From assembly GCA_937919075.1 (NCBI GenBank), contig CALFOF010000204.1:1-12101 (forward strand): a stretch of 12,101 nt of DNA, written 5' to 3'. The stretch comes from an uncultured Cyanobium sp. (GTDB lineage: Bacteria > Cyanobacteriota > Cyanobacteriia > PCC-6307 > Cyanobiaceae). A program made the position numbers and the translations under genes. Below, in pieces: positions 1 to 7,921 of the stretch. The stretch's first letter is position 1; the number at the start of each line of letters is the position of its first letter. Under the pieces are notes generated by a model. That model saw nothing but the letters and a program-made list of their open reading frames with translations, was not told where the DNA came from and searched no databases.

Positions 1-379
1 TCAGCCGCATGCCGCGCGCGTGCACGGCCGTGATCAGGGCCTCCAGCGCCGCGTTTCCCCCCAGCAGCGGGTCCACCTGCAGGTAGTCGTAGGCGTGGTA
101 GCGGTGATTGGCGGCGGAGCTGAACACCGGATTCAGCGACAGGCAGCTGATCCCCAGCTCCTGCAGGTGGTCCAGCGCCTCGATCACGCCGTAGAGGTCG
201 CCCCCCTGAAAGCCCTGGGCGGCTGGGTCGCTGCCCCAGGGCATCAGGGCCAGGTGCCGTTGGGCCTCGACGCGGCCGCTGCGGCGGAAGCGATCGGGAA
301 AGACCTGATACACCACCGCATCGGCCACCCACGACGGAACTGCCGCTGTCGCAGGTGCTTGGCGCGTTTCAAAACCCAT
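1..379 (-). CDS. GH13 alpha-amylase-family enzyme, N-terminal part (runs off left edge)
   Basis: This is the first 126 codons of a glycoside hydrolase family 13 enzyme; the rest lies beyond position 1. The protein starts MGFETRQAPATAAV and enters the catalytic (beta/alpha)8 barrel at once with PSWVADAVVYQVFPDRF (about residues 15-31). Then come GGDLYGVIEALDHL, LGISCLSLNPVFSS and HRYHAYDYLQVDPLLGG, the usual opening of the barrel in neopullulanase/cyclomaltodextrinase-like GH13 proteins. No N-terminal carbohydrate-binding domain precedes the barrel, unlike many neopullulanases. The four catalytic regions (DxxxNH, GFRxD, E, NHD) would follow off the edge, so activity and substrate cannot be judged. 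ATG at 379 is chosen because it sits just before the conserved block; no strong Shine-Dalgarno sequence is visible. The gene is divergent from glpK across 56 bp, so the two may share regulation. The family is well supported, the specificity is open. Confidence 0.85.
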   Translation of the reverse strand, partial: MGFETRQAPATAAVPSWVADAVVYQVFPDRFRRSGRVEAQRHLALMPWGSDPAAQGFQGGDLYGVIEALDHLQELGISCLSLNPVFSSAANHRYHAYDYLQVDPLLGGNAALEALITAVHARGMRL

Positions 380-435
380 CAGCTGCCCACCCCGTTGCCC
401 CTTTCAGCGCTAGCACAAGCCATTCGGCCGCCGGT
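380..435. promoter_or_regulatory. Divergent intergenic region, GH13 gene / glpK
   Basis: These 56 bases separate the start codons of the leftward GH13 gene and rightward glpK, so both promoters or their leaders must overlap here or lie inside the facing gene. I see no convincing -35/-10 pair and no clear ribosome binding site for either gene. The assignment as regulatory is inferred from gene orientation alone. Confidence 0.35.
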
Positions 436-1947
436 ATGTCCTCCACCCTGCTGTTGGCCATCGACCAGGGCACCACCAGCTCCCGCGCCGCCCTCTTCGA
501 CGCCGCCGGCCAGCGGCTGCTCAGCTGCACGGCGCCGCTCGAAAGCCATTACCCAGATGACGGTTGGGTGGAACAGGATGCCGAGGCGATCTGGCAGAGC
601 CAGTTGCGGGCTCTGGCCGAGCTGGAGCAGGCCATCAGTCCCGAGCAACGCCGTGCGGTGGCGGCCTGCGGCATCGCCAACCAACGGGAAACCACCGTGC
701 TCTGGCAGCGGGGCAGCGGGGCGGCGCTGGGGCCGGCGATCGTCTGGCAGGACGGCCGCACCGCCCCGATCTGCGCCGACTGGAAACGGGCGGGGCTCGA
801 AACCAGGATCCGGCTGGGCACCGGCCTGATGGTCGACCCCTATTTCAGCGCCAGCAAGGTGGTGTGGCTGCTGCGCGAGCTGCCGGCCGCCGCCGCCGCC
901 GCCGCTGCCGGCAGCCTCTGCTTCGGCACGGTGGACAGCTGGCTGCTGCAGCGGCTCACGGCGGGCCGCCGCCACGCCACCGAGTTCAGCAATGCAAGCC
1001 GCACCCTGCTGATGGATCTGGAGCGGCTCCAGTGGGATCCCGAACTGGCAGCGCTGCTGGGGGTGCCCATGGACGCCCTGCCCGAGCTGCTGTCGAGTCG
1101 CGCCGCCTTCGGCACGATCGCCGCCGGCTTGCCCTTCGCCGGGGTGCCGATCACCGCCATGCTCGGCGATCAGCAGGCCGCCACCCTCGGCCAGAGCTGC
1201 CTGGCGCCGGGTGAGGGCAAGTGCACCTATGGAACCGGTGCGTTTCTGGTGATCAACACCGGGGGTGAGATCCGCCGCTCCGACGCGGGCCTGCTGAGCA
1301 CGGTGGGCTGGAGTGATGCCGAGGGCCGGCCCACCTATTGCCTGGAGGGGAGTCTGTTCAATGCCGGCACCGTGATCCAGTGGCTGCGCGACGGCCTCGG
1401 GCTGATCGAGCGGTCCGACCAGGTGAACGCCCTGGCGGCGGCCTGCACCAGCAGCGGCGGCGTGATGCTCGTGCCGGCCTTCACAGGCTGGGGCACCCCT
1501 CACTGGGATCCGGGCGCACGCGGGTTGCTGATCGGGCTCACCCGTGACAGCGGCCCCCCCCAGATCGCCCGTGCCGCTCTGGAAGGGATCGCCCAGGCGG
1601 TGGCCACCCTGGTGGAGCTGGCGGAGCAGGCCCTCGGACACCCGCTGGGGGAACTGGCCGCCGATGGCGGTGCCGCCGCCGCCGACCTGCTGCTGCAAGC
1701 CCAGGCGGATGCCATCGGCGTGCCCGTGCGCCGCCGCGCTGATCTGGAGAGCACCAGCCGGGGAGTGGCTCTGCTGGCCGGTGTGCAGGCCGGCGTGCTG
1801 CCGGCGCTGGACGCCTGGCGGCCTGGCGCCGGCGACGCGGCGCCACAGCGGTTTACGCCTGTGCTCGATGCCCAGCGGCGTGAGCAATGGCGCAGCCGCT
1901 GGCGTTCGGCTGTAGAACGCAGCCTCCACTGGCATTTAGAGCGCTGA
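436..1947 (+). CDS. glpK: Glycerol kinase
   Basis: GlpK transfers phosphate from ATP to glycerol, giving sn-glycerol-3-phosphate in the cytoplasm. The 503-residue length matches the family. The FGGY-kinase fold is clear: the ATP-phosphate loop DQGTTSSR (residues 10-17), NQRETTVLW (82-90) with the Arg-Glu pair that contacts glycerol, Tyr136 in YFSASKVVWLL, GTVDSWLL and SNASRT (164-190), and GDQQAA (244-249), in which Asp245 is the expected catalytic base. GKCTYGTGAFLVIN (261-274) and a GGAAAADLLLQ segment close the second domain. An in-frame ATG at 355 exists, but ATG 436 starts exactly at the conserved MSSTLLLAIDQGTT and leaves room for the divergent gene. An eight-Ala run at residues 151-158 is unusual. 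The stop overlaps the glpD start (TGATG), indicating one coupled transcript. In this setting it probably recycles glycerol released from glucosylglycerol; that role is inferred. Confidence 0.96.
   Translation: MSSTLLLAIDQGTTSSRAALFDAAGQRLLSCTAPLESHYPDDGWVEQDAEAIWQSQLRALAELEQAISPEQRRAVAACGIANQRETTVLWQRGSGAALGPAIVWQDGRTAPICADWKRAGLETRIRLGTGLMVDPYFSASKVVWLLRELPAAAAAAAAGSLCFGTVDSWLLQRLTAGRRHATEFSNASRTLLMDLERLQWDPELAALLGVPMDALPELLSSRAAFGTIAAGLPFAGVPITAMLGDQQAATLGQSCLAPGEGKCTYGTGAFLVINTGGEIRRSDAGLLSTVGWSDAEGRPTYCLEGSLFNAGTVIQWLRDGLGLIERSDQVNALAAACTSSGGVMLVPAFTGWGTPHWDPGARGLLIGLTRDSGPPQIARAALEGIAQAVATLVELAEQALGHPLGELAADGGAAAADLLLQAQADAIGVPVRRRADLESTSRGVALLAGVQAGVLPALDAWRPGAGDAAPQRFTPVLDAQRREQWRSRWRSAVERSLHWHLER
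886..909 (+). repeat. GCC trinucleotide tract inside glpK
   Basis: Six GCC codons, one GCT and one GCC run in frame, encoding eight alanines (GlpK residues 151-158). They lie just before the conserved CFGTVDSWLL block, where other glycerol kinases have a charged stretch without such a run. A trinucleotide tract is prone to slippage but changes length in whole codons, so the frame survives. Confidence 0.9.
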
Positions 1948-3536
1948 TGAGCGTGGATCTGCTGGTGATCGGTGCGGGTGCCACCGGTGCCACCCTCGCG
2001 CTCGAGGGGGCCCGACGGGGCCTGAAGGTGGCGCTGGTGGAGGCGGGCGATATCGCCATCGGCACCAGCAGCCGCAGCACCAAGCTCCTGCACGGCGGGG
2101 TGCGCTATCTCGAACTGGCGTTCCGCACCTTCGACTGGCGCCAGCTGCAACTGGTGCGCGAGGCCCTGGCGGAGCGGGGCCACTGGCTGGCGGCGGCACC
2201 GTTCCTGGCCCAGCGCCTGGAGTTGCTGCTGCCCACGGCCCAACCTTTCGAGACCATCTACTACGGGATCGGCCTGGGCCTCTACGACGCCCTGGCCGGC
2301 CGGCAGGGCATCGGGGCGAGCCGCTGGCTGCGCCAGGAGGCGGTGCACCAGGCCCTGCCCGCCCTGGCGCCGGGGTATGCCGGCGTGGCCTACAGCGATG
2401 GGCAGTTCGATGATGCCCGTCTCAATCTGCTGATCGCCCGCACCGCTGCGGCCATGGGGGCACAGGTATTCACCCGCACTGCGGTGGTGGAGCTGATCCG
2501 CCACGGCGATCGGCTCAGTGGAGCGGTGCTGGAGGACGCCGGCAGCGGGGAACGGCATCGGCTGGAGGCCCGGGTGGTGATCAATGCCACCGGCATCGGC
2601 GCCGATGCCATCCGCCGCCTCGCCCAGCCTGACGTGCTCCCGCGGGTGAGGGTGAGCCGGGGCGTGCACCTGGTGCTGGAGGCTGATCTCTGCCCCGGCG
2701 GCACCGGCCTGCTGATTCCCGCCACCGAGGACGGCCGTGTGCTGTTCATGCTGCCGTTCCATGGCCGCACCCTGGTGGGAACCACCGACACCGCCTGCCC
2801 GGGCGCCGCCGCCGAGCAGCCCAGTGCCGAAGAGGAGGCTTACCTGCTCGACTATGTGCGCCGCTGGTTCCCCGGCCACGCCACACCGGTGGTGAGCAGT
2901 CGCTGGGCGGGGGGGCGGCCGCTTTTGCGTGATGCGGAGCCCTCCGGAAACGGGGCGGACGGCACCTCCCGCGTGGTGCGGGAGCACGTGGTCGAAACCC
3001 TGCCCTGCGGGCTGGTGAGCGTGATGGGCGGCAAGTGGACCACCTGCCGGCCGATGGCCCTTGACGGACTCAAGGCGGCGGCCGCGCTGCTGGATGGCCC
3101 CCTGCCCGAGCCGCTTCCGGAACGGGCCGCCTTCCCGCTGCAGGGAGCCGCCGTGAGTGCGCAGGCCACCCTGGCGGGGCTGGAACAGCTGCGTTCCCGC
3201 CTGCCCCACCTGTTGCCCCAGCCCACCCCGGCGCTGGTGGAGCACCTGCTGGCCAGCCACGGACTGGGGGCCGAGGCGGTGCTGGCCTGTGCCGCCAGCC
3301 CCGCTGAGCTGGTGCCGCTCAGTGCCGTGATTCCCATCACTGCCGCCGAAGTGCGCCACGCGGTGCGTTACGAGTGGGCTCGCACTGCCGATGATGTGCT
3401 GGCCCGTCGCTGCCGGCTGGACTTCGTGGACCGCGCGGAGGCCGAACGCCTCAGGCCCGTGGTCCAGGATCTGCTGGATCAGGAGTTGTCTTCAGCGCAG
3501 CCCTCCTCCCCCACCAGCCACCAGAAGAATCCATAG
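1947..3536 (+). CDS. glpD: FAD-dependent glycerol-3-phosphate dehydrogenase (aerobic type)
   Basis: GlpD oxidises glycerol-3-phosphate to dihydroxyacetone phosphate at the membrane and passes electrons to quinone. The 529-residue protein opens with the FAD Rossmann motif in MSVDLLVIGAGATGATLA (G9, G11, G14), followed by STKLLHGGVRYLE (44-56), the family signature next to the flavin. VVINATGIGAD, VSRGVHLVLE, LFMLPFHGRTLVGTTDT and GGKWTTCRPMA follow in the expected order, then a C-terminal helical domain ending in VRYEWARTADDVLARRCRLDF. ATG 1947 is chosen because it overlaps the glpK stop by one base and begins the Rossmann strand; an upstream ATG at 1887 lies inside glpK. The last 19 residues (SSAQPSSPTSHQKNP region) look unconserved and are read across the 3' end of the convergent GH13 gene. 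With glpK it links glycerol to central metabolism and competes with GgpS for glycerol-3-phosphate. Confidence 0.95.
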   Translation: MSVDLLVIGAGATGATLALEGARRGLKVALVEAGDIAIGTSSRSTKLLHGGVRYLELAFRTFDWRQLQLVREALAERGHWLAAAPFLAQRLELLLPTAQPFETIYYGIGLGLYDALAGRQGIGASRWLRQEAVHQALPALAPGYAGVAYSDGQFDDARLNLLIARTAAAMGAQVFTRTAVVELIRHGDRLSGAVLEDAGSGERHRLEARVVINATGIGADAIRRLAQPDVLPRVRVSRGVHLVLEADLCPGGTGLLIPATEDGRVLFMLPFHGRTLVGTTDTACPGAAAEQPSAEEEAYLLDYVRRWFPGHATPVVSSRWAGGRPLLRDAEPSGNGADGTSRVVREHVVETLPCGLVSVMGGKWTTCRPMALDGLKAAAALLDGPLPEPLPERAAFPLQGAAVSAQATLAGLEQLRSRLPHLLPQPTPALVEHLLASHGLGAEAVLACAASPAELVPLSAVIPITAAEVRHAVRYEWARTADDVLARRCRLDFVDRAEAERLRPVVQDLLDQELSSAQPSSPTSHQKNP

Positions 3537-5158
3537 GCGGGCAGATAAACGAACCAGGCGTCGCTGGCCGGCGGGAACTCACAGCCAGCCAGCACCTCAC
3601 GCACACGGCTGCCGCTCCAGTCCCCGAGGTCGAGGTGGGTGGAGGCGCCGGTGGCCGCCAGATTCGCCGCCACCACCAGGGTCATGGACGCGCTGGTGCG
3701 GGCGTAGCAGAGCACGCTTGGGTGGTGGCTCTCGAGCAGCTGGAACGCTCCATGACGCAGGGCCGGCAGCAGGCGGCGGCTGGTGAGCATGCGGTGGTGC
3801 CAGTTGATCAGCGAACCGGAGAGCTGCTGCTGCACCGCCACGTTCACCACGCGGTAGTCGTAGCCGGGGGCGGTGATCGGCGGCAGCACCAGCAGGGGGT
3901 CGGGGGCGGTGGAGAAGCCCCCGTTGCGTTCGCCGGTCCAGGCCATCGGGGTGCGGTTGGTGTCACGGTCGCGCAGCCCCGGCCAGTCGCCCATGCCCAG
4001 CTCATCGCCGTAGTAGAGGCAGGGCAGACCCGGCAGGCTGTAGAGCAGCCCATGCAGGAGGGTGTTGGGGCGGGGATCACCGTTCAACAGCGGCGCCAGG
4101 CGCCGGTTGATGCCCCAGTTCAACCAGTGTCCCTGGGCCGTGGGAAACCCGGCCAGCACCGTCTGGATCACATCGTCGGCCACCAGGTGGCCATCCCCCA
4201 GCCAGAGCTCATCGTGGTTGCGCAGCGGCAGCGCCCAGCGGCAACCCGGCACCATCGCCTGGGCGTGGGTCAGGCAGTTGCGCAGCTCCTTGGCCTGGCC
4301 GTGGGCCAGCGAGGCGAACAGATTGGCGGTGAGGGCGAAGTTGAAGGCGGCATGCAGTTCGTCGTCGGCCAGGTACGGCGCTGATTCGTGCACCGGCTGG
4401 ATCGCCTCGGCGATCAGCAGCACGTCGCGGTCACAGGCCTCCACCCGCGCCCGCAGCCGCTTCAGGAAGGCATGGGTCTGCGGCAGACCCTCGCAGCGGG
4501 TGCCCTCCTGCTCGAACAGGAACGGCACCGCATCCAGGCGGAATCCATCGATCCCCTTCGCCAGCCAGAAGTCGACCACTGCCAGCATCGCCTCCTGCAC
4601 GGCGGGGTTGTCGTAATTCAGGTCGGGCTGGTGGCGCAGGAAGCGATGCAGGTAGTACTGGCCGGCCACCTCATCCCACTCCCAGTTCGATTGCTCGAAG
4701 TGACAGAACAGCACCGGCGCTTCTGCATAGCTGTGGTCGTCGTCGCGCCAGACGTAGAAATCGCGTTCGGAGCTGCCCTTTCCCGCCCAGCGGGCCCGCT
4801 GGAACCACGGATGCAGGACGCTCGTGTGGTTGAGCACCAGGTCGAGAATCACCCGGATCCCATGGGAATGGGCCTGCTCCAGCAGCACCACCAGGTCATC
4901 CAGATCGCCCAGGTCGGGGTGAATGGCGGTGAAATCGGTGATGTCGTAGCCGCCGTCCTTGAGCGGTGAGGGGTAGATCGGCGTGAGCCAGATCGCATCC
5001 ACCCCCAGCCATTCCAGGTAGGGCAACTTGCTGGTGATCCCCGCCAGATCACCGATGCCGTCGCCATCCGCATCGGCGAAGCTGCGCGGCATCAGCTGGT
5101 AGATCACGCAGCCTTCCCACCACGGCGGTGATTGGGTTGCCATCGATTTGGTTGCCAT
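3479..5158 (-). CDS. GH13 enzyme of trehalose-synthase / alpha-glucosidase type
   Basis: This complete 559-residue glycoside hydrolase family 13 protein has all four catalytic regions: DLVLNH (106-111), GFRLDAVPF (205-213, nucleophile Asp209), LLIAEA (247-252, acid/base Glu251) and RNHDE (313-317, Asp316). The stretch after the nucleophile (FLFEQEGTRCEGLPQTHAF), INRRLAPLLNGD, YYGDELGMGD and the terminal YGFFWWLV most resemble trehalose synthase (TreS, maltose-trehalose isomerase), slightly shorter than usual and without a fused maltokinase. There is no signal peptide, so it should be cytoplasmic. It follows ggtA by 53 bp on the same strand, so it is probably the last gene of the glucosylglycerol operon. 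That suggests action on imported glucosylglycerol (hydrolysis or transglycosylation), although trehalose/maltose conversion is what the sequence alone predicts. Starts at 5158 and 5143 are both possible because a short duplication repeats the start region. Family is certain, substrate is not. Confidence 0.92.
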   Translation of the reverse strand: MATKSMATQSPPWWEGCVIYQLMPRSFADADGDGIGDLAGITSKLPYLEWLGVDAIWLTPIYPSPLKDGGYDITDFTAIHPDLGDLDDLVVLLEQAHSHGIRVILDLVLNHTSVLHPWFQRARWAGKGSSERDFYVWRDDDHSYAEAPVLFCHFEQSNWEWDEVAGQYYLHRFLRHQPDLNYDNPAVQEAMLAVVDFWLAKGIDGFRLDAVPFLFEQEGTRCEGLPQTHAFLKRLRARVEACDRDVLLIAEAIQPVHESAPYLADDELHAAFNFALTANLFASLAHGQAKELRNCLTHAQAMVPGCRWALPLRNHDELWLGDGHLVADDVIQTVLAGFPTAQGHWLNWGINRRLAPLLNGDPRPNTLLHGLLYSLPGLPCLYYGDELGMGDWPGLRDRDTNRTPMAWTGERNGGFSTAPDPLLVLPPITAPGYDYRVVNVAVQQQLSGSLINWHHRMLTSRRLLPALRHGAFQLLESHHPSVLCYARTSASMTLVVAANLAATGASTHLDLGDWSGSRVREVLAGCEFPPASDAWFVYLPAYGFFWWLVGEEGCAEDNS

Positions 5159-5162
5159 CGAT
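5135..5162. repeat. 15-bp tandem duplication over the GH13 start codon
   Basis: GGTTGCCATCGAT occurs twice with a 15-bp period (5135-5147 and 5150-5162). Read on the minus strand, each copy supplies an ATG in the same frame, so the protein begins MATKSMATQS with the MAT(K/Q)S unit repeated. The original start was presumably the inner one at 5143, and the outer one at 5158 arose by duplication, or the reverse. Confidence 0.9.
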
Positions 5163-5211
5163 GCGGGCTGCCCCTGATCGCGCTGGGTGAAGCAAAAACC
5201 TACGGCCGTCT

Positions 5212-6228
5212 TCAGCAGCGCTGGCCCGTCGTCTGCACGAAGCGATGCTCGTGTTCACGCGCCCAGCCCAGCCGTAGCTCCGCCCCGATCGAGAGGTTTC
5301 CAGCGCAGGTCCAGCGCAGCTCACCCTGGGGGCTGGCCACCAGCAGCTGCTGGCTGGCGCCATGCCATTCGCGGCTCAGAACCCGCACCGGCAGGCCACC
5401 CTCCGTCACCGCCACCAGATGCTCGGGGCGCAGACCCAGCACCGTGCCATCGGGCTGTGGCAGCAGGTTGATCTGGGGCCGGCCGATGAACCCGGCCACG
5501 ATCAGGTTGGCCGGCGCCTGGTAGAGCTCCTGGGGCGTGCCGCACTGCTGCACCCGCCCGTCCTGCAACACGGCGATCCGATCGGCGATCCCCATCGCTT
5601 CCTGCTGGTCGTGGGTGACGTACACCACCGGGGCGCTGCCGCCGCAGAGGATCGCGCGCAGCTGGGGCCGCAGTTCCTCCCGCAGCTGGGCATCGAGGTT
5701 GCTCATCGGCTCATCCAGCAGGAACACCCGCGGACGGCGCAGCAGGGCCCGGGCCAGGGCGACCCGCTGGCGCTGGCCGCCGGAGAGCTCCGCCGGCCGC
5801 CGCTGCCCCATCTCCGCCAGCTGCAACAGCTGCAGCACCGTCGCCACTTCCCGGTCGCGTTCGCCCCTTGGTACCCCCCGCACCTCCATCCCCAGCGACA
5901 GGTTGCGGGCCACGCTCAGGTGCGGGTAGAGCGCATAGCTCTGGAACACCATGGCCACCTGGCGCCGCGCCGGCGGTCGCTCGGTGATGTCGTCGCCGTC
6001 GAGAAGGATCCTGCCCGCATCGGGGGCATCGAGACCGGCGATCAGCCGCAGCACCGTGCTCTTGCCGCAGCCGCTGGGGCCCAGCAGGGCGAGGCATTCG
6101 CCCGGCGCCACCGCCAGATTCACCCCGTCGAGGATGGCGCGGTCACCGATGCGGCGCCCGAGGTTCTCCAGCCGCAGGCTGGCCGGGGCGGCGGCGGTGG
6201 TGGTGCTGATGGTGGTCGGGGTGGTCAT
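5212..6228 (-). CDS. ggtA: Glucosylglycerol ABC importer, ATP-binding subunit
   Basis: This is the ATPase of the sugar-type (CUT1/MalK-like) ABC importer encoded by the preceding genes. It drives uptake of glucosylglycerol, and in known cyanobacterial systems also sucrose and trehalose. In 338 residues it shows Walker A GPSGCGKST (50-58), Q-loop Gln96 in FQSYALYPHLSV, signature LSGGQRQ (148-154), Walker B VFLLDEP (168-174), D-loop SNLDAQLR and the switch His206. A C-terminal TOBE/OB domain follows, opening with VLGLRPEHL (about 263-271), as in MalK. A Thr/Ala-rich N-terminal stretch of about 17 residues precedes the first conserved strand. ATG 6228 overlaps the ggtD stop in ATGA, which supports this start. 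In Synechocystis ggtA is separate from ggtBCD; here it is the last of five coupled genes. The MalK-like assignment is certain; the substrate comes from the adjacent ggpS. Confidence 0.93.
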   Translation of the reverse strand: MTTPTTISTTTAAAPASLRLENLGRRIGDRAILDGVNLAVAPGECLALLGPSGCGKSTVLRLIAGLDAPDAGRILLDGDDITERPPARRQVAMVFQSYALYPHLSVARNLSLGMEVRGVPRGERDREVATVLQLLQLAEMGQRRPAELSGGQRQRVALARALLRRPRVFLLDEPMSNLDAQLREELRPQLRAILCGGSAPVVYVTHDQQEAMGIADRIAVLQDGRVQQCGTPQELYQAPANLIVAGFIGRPQINLLPQPDGTVLGLRPEHLVAVTEGGLPVRVLSREWHGASQQLLVASPQGELRWTCAGNLSIGAELRLGWAREHEHRFVQTTGQRC

Positions 6229-7067
6229 CCTTTGATCGCTCCCTGGGTGAGGCCCGCCACGATCTGCCGTTGAAAGAGCAGAAGCAGGGCCAGCAGCGGC
6301 AGGCTGCCCAGCACGGTGGCGGCGGCGAAGGCGCCATAGGGCACCGTGAACACCGAGGAGCCGGCGATCCGTGCCATGGCCGGGGCCAGGGTGAGCAGTT
6401 CGCTGCGGCTCAACCAGGTGAGCGCGATCGGAAACTCATTCCAGCTGAACAGGAACACCAGCAGCCCCGTGCTCGCCACCGCCGGCCCCATCAGGGGCAG
6501 CAGGATCCAGCGAAGACGCTGCAGCAGGCTGAAGCCCTCCAGCAGGGCATTCTCCTCCAGTTCCACCGGCAGTTCGGCGAAAGCCGCCTGCAGCAACAGC
6601 ACCGCCAGCGGCAAGGACAAGCCCGCGTAGGGCAGGCTCAGGGCCAGAAGGTTGTTGGCCAGCCCCAGCTGGCGGGCCACCTCCAGCAGCGCCAGGAACA
6701 GCAGCACGTAGGGGAACACCGCCGCCGCCAGCAGCCCACCGCCCACGAGCAGCCGCAGCAGGCCGCCGCGACGGCTGAGGGCATAGGCACAAGGGATCGC
6801 CAGCGCCAGGGTGAACAGGGTGCTGAGCGCACCCACCACGGTGCTGTTGAGCATGTAACGCCAGAAGGGGGGATCGCCGCTGAGCACGTCGGTGTAGTTG
6901 GCCAGGGTCCAGCCGCCCCCCAGGCCGGCGCTGCCGAGCAGCAGCGCATCGGCGCTGCGCAGGGAGGTGTACAACTGCCAGAGCATCGGCCCCAGGCTCC
7001 AGAGCAGCAGCAGGGCCACCAGAGCACTCCGTCCCAGGGCCATCCGTTGCCGATGGGTGCCGCTCAT
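6225..7067 (-). CDS. ggtD: Glucosylglycerol ABC importer, MalG-like permease
   Basis: This 280-residue inner-membrane permease is of the MalG type and forms the channel with GgtC. About six hydrophobic spans are visible, the first near residues 14-32, then about 73-96, 104-129, 140-165, 195-215 and 245-266. The cytoplasmic EAA loop that docks on the ATPase reads ELEENALLEGFSLLQRLRWI (170-189). The end, QRQIVAGLTQGAIKG, is the usual terminus of MalG-like sugar permeases. The start at 7067 overlaps the ggtC stop and the stop overlaps the ggtA start, each by ATGA, implying coupled translation of channel and ATPase subunits. Naming as GgtD rather than GgtC rests on the MalG-type terminus and on gene order. 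Confidence 0.9.
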   Translation of the reverse strand: MSGTHRQRMALGRSALVALLLLWSLGPMLWQLYTSLRSADALLLGSAGLGGGWTLANYTDVLSGDPPFWRYMLNSTVVGALSTLFTLALAIPCAYALSRRGGLLRLLVGGGLLAAAVFPYVLLFLALLEVARQLGLANNLLALSLPYAGLSLPLAVLLLQAAFAELPVELEENALLEGFSLLQRLRWILLPLMGPAVASTGLLVFLFSWNEFPIALTWLSRSELLTLAPAMARIAGSSVFTVPYGAFAAATVLGSLPLLALLLLFQRQIVAGLTQGAIKG

Positions 7068-7921
7068 GCCCGCACCTGCACACGGCGCTGCAGGAGCAGC
7101 AGCCCGGCGGAGCTGATCAGCAGCAGCACGAACATGCCGAGCATCACCGTGGCGCTGTAGCCGAAGTCGAGGAAGCGCATGGCATTGAGGTAGGCGTACA
7201 CCGCCAGGCTCTCGGTGCTGCTGGCCGGCCCGCCGCCGGTGAGCACCACCACCAGGTCGAACACCCCCAGGGCCTGGGCCAGGCGGAACAGCAGCACGAT
7301 GAAGATGTAGGGCCTCAGCAGCGGCAGGGTGACACGCCAGAGCGATTGCCAGGGGCTGCCGCCTTCAAGGGCGAAGGCTTCGTAGAGGTCGGCGGGGATC
7401 ATCTGCAGCCCCGCCAGCAGCAGCAGGGCCACGAACGGGGTGGTCTTCCAGACGTCCGCCAGCACGGTGGTCTGCCACGCCAGCTGGGGCGAGGCCAGAA
7501 AGGGCACGCTGGCCAGGCCCAGGCTCTGCAGCAGAGCGTTGATCGGCCCGTTGGGGTCGTTGAAGATCCAGCGCCAGCCGAGCGCCATCACCGTGGTGGG
7601 CAGGGCCCAGGGCAGCAGGGTGAGGGTGCGCACCACGCCGCGGCCCCGCCAGCGCTGGTGCAGCAGGAGGGCGAATCCCAACCCCAGCACCAGTTCCAGT
7701 CCCACCGATACAACGGCGAAGCGCAGGGTCTGGCCGGCGTCCTGCCAGAAGCGTCCATCCGCCAGCAGCCGCTGCCAGTTGGCCAGCCCCACCGGCTCGG
7801 GCTGCAGGCCGGTGAAGACCGACTGGGCCTGGAGGCTCAGCCAGGCGTAATCGAGCAGTGGCCAGACGAACACCGCGAGCAGCAGCAGCAGGGCCGGTGC
7901 CATCAGCAGCAGGGCGCTCAT
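7064..7921 (-). CDS. ggtC: Glucosylglycerol ABC importer, MalF-like permease
   Basis: This 285-residue inner-membrane permease pairs with GgtD. The first span begins at once (MSALLLMAPALLLLLAVF), as in short MalF/UgpA-type permeases that lack the large E. coli MalF insert. The EAA loop is ADLYEAFALEGGSPWQSLWR followed by VTLPLLRP (about 177-204), close to the family consensus. TLLPWALPTTVMALGWRWIFND (about 101-122) is the typical central membrane segment, and VLTGGGP (227-232 region) precedes the last spans. The open frame extends upstream to 8182 inside ggtB, but ATG 7921 overlaps the ggtB stop in ATGA and starts the hydrophobic segment. The upstream extension is Arg/Pro-rich and has no features of a real domain. 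Substrate is assigned from operon context. Confidence 0.91.
   Translation of the reverse strand: MSALLLMAPALLLLLAVFVWPLLDYAWLSLQAQSVFTGLQPEPVGLANWQRLLADGRFWQDAGQTLRFAVVSVGLELVLGLGFALLLHQRWRGRGVVRTLTLLPWALPTTVMALGWRWIFNDPNGPINALLQSLGLASVPFLASPQLAWQTTVLADVWKTTPFVALLLLAGLQMIPADLYEAFALEGGSPWQSLWRVTLPLLRPYIFIVLLFRLAQALGVFDLVVVLTGGGPASSTESLAVYAYLNAMRFLDFGYSATVMLGMFVLLLISSAGLLLLQRRVQVRA

Noticed and set aside
379..3359. Very long minus-strand open frames opposite glpK and glpD (about 379-1935 and 1500-3359)
   Set aside because: They are antisense to two genes with clear catalytic motifs, are rich in Gly/Gln/Arg/His/Ala, and show no recognisable domain. Such frames are expected in GC-rich DNA.
5159..5211. 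Terminator between ggtA and the TreS-like gene
   Set aside because: No stable stem followed by a T-run is visible on the minus strand, so the two genes are treated as one possible transcript.
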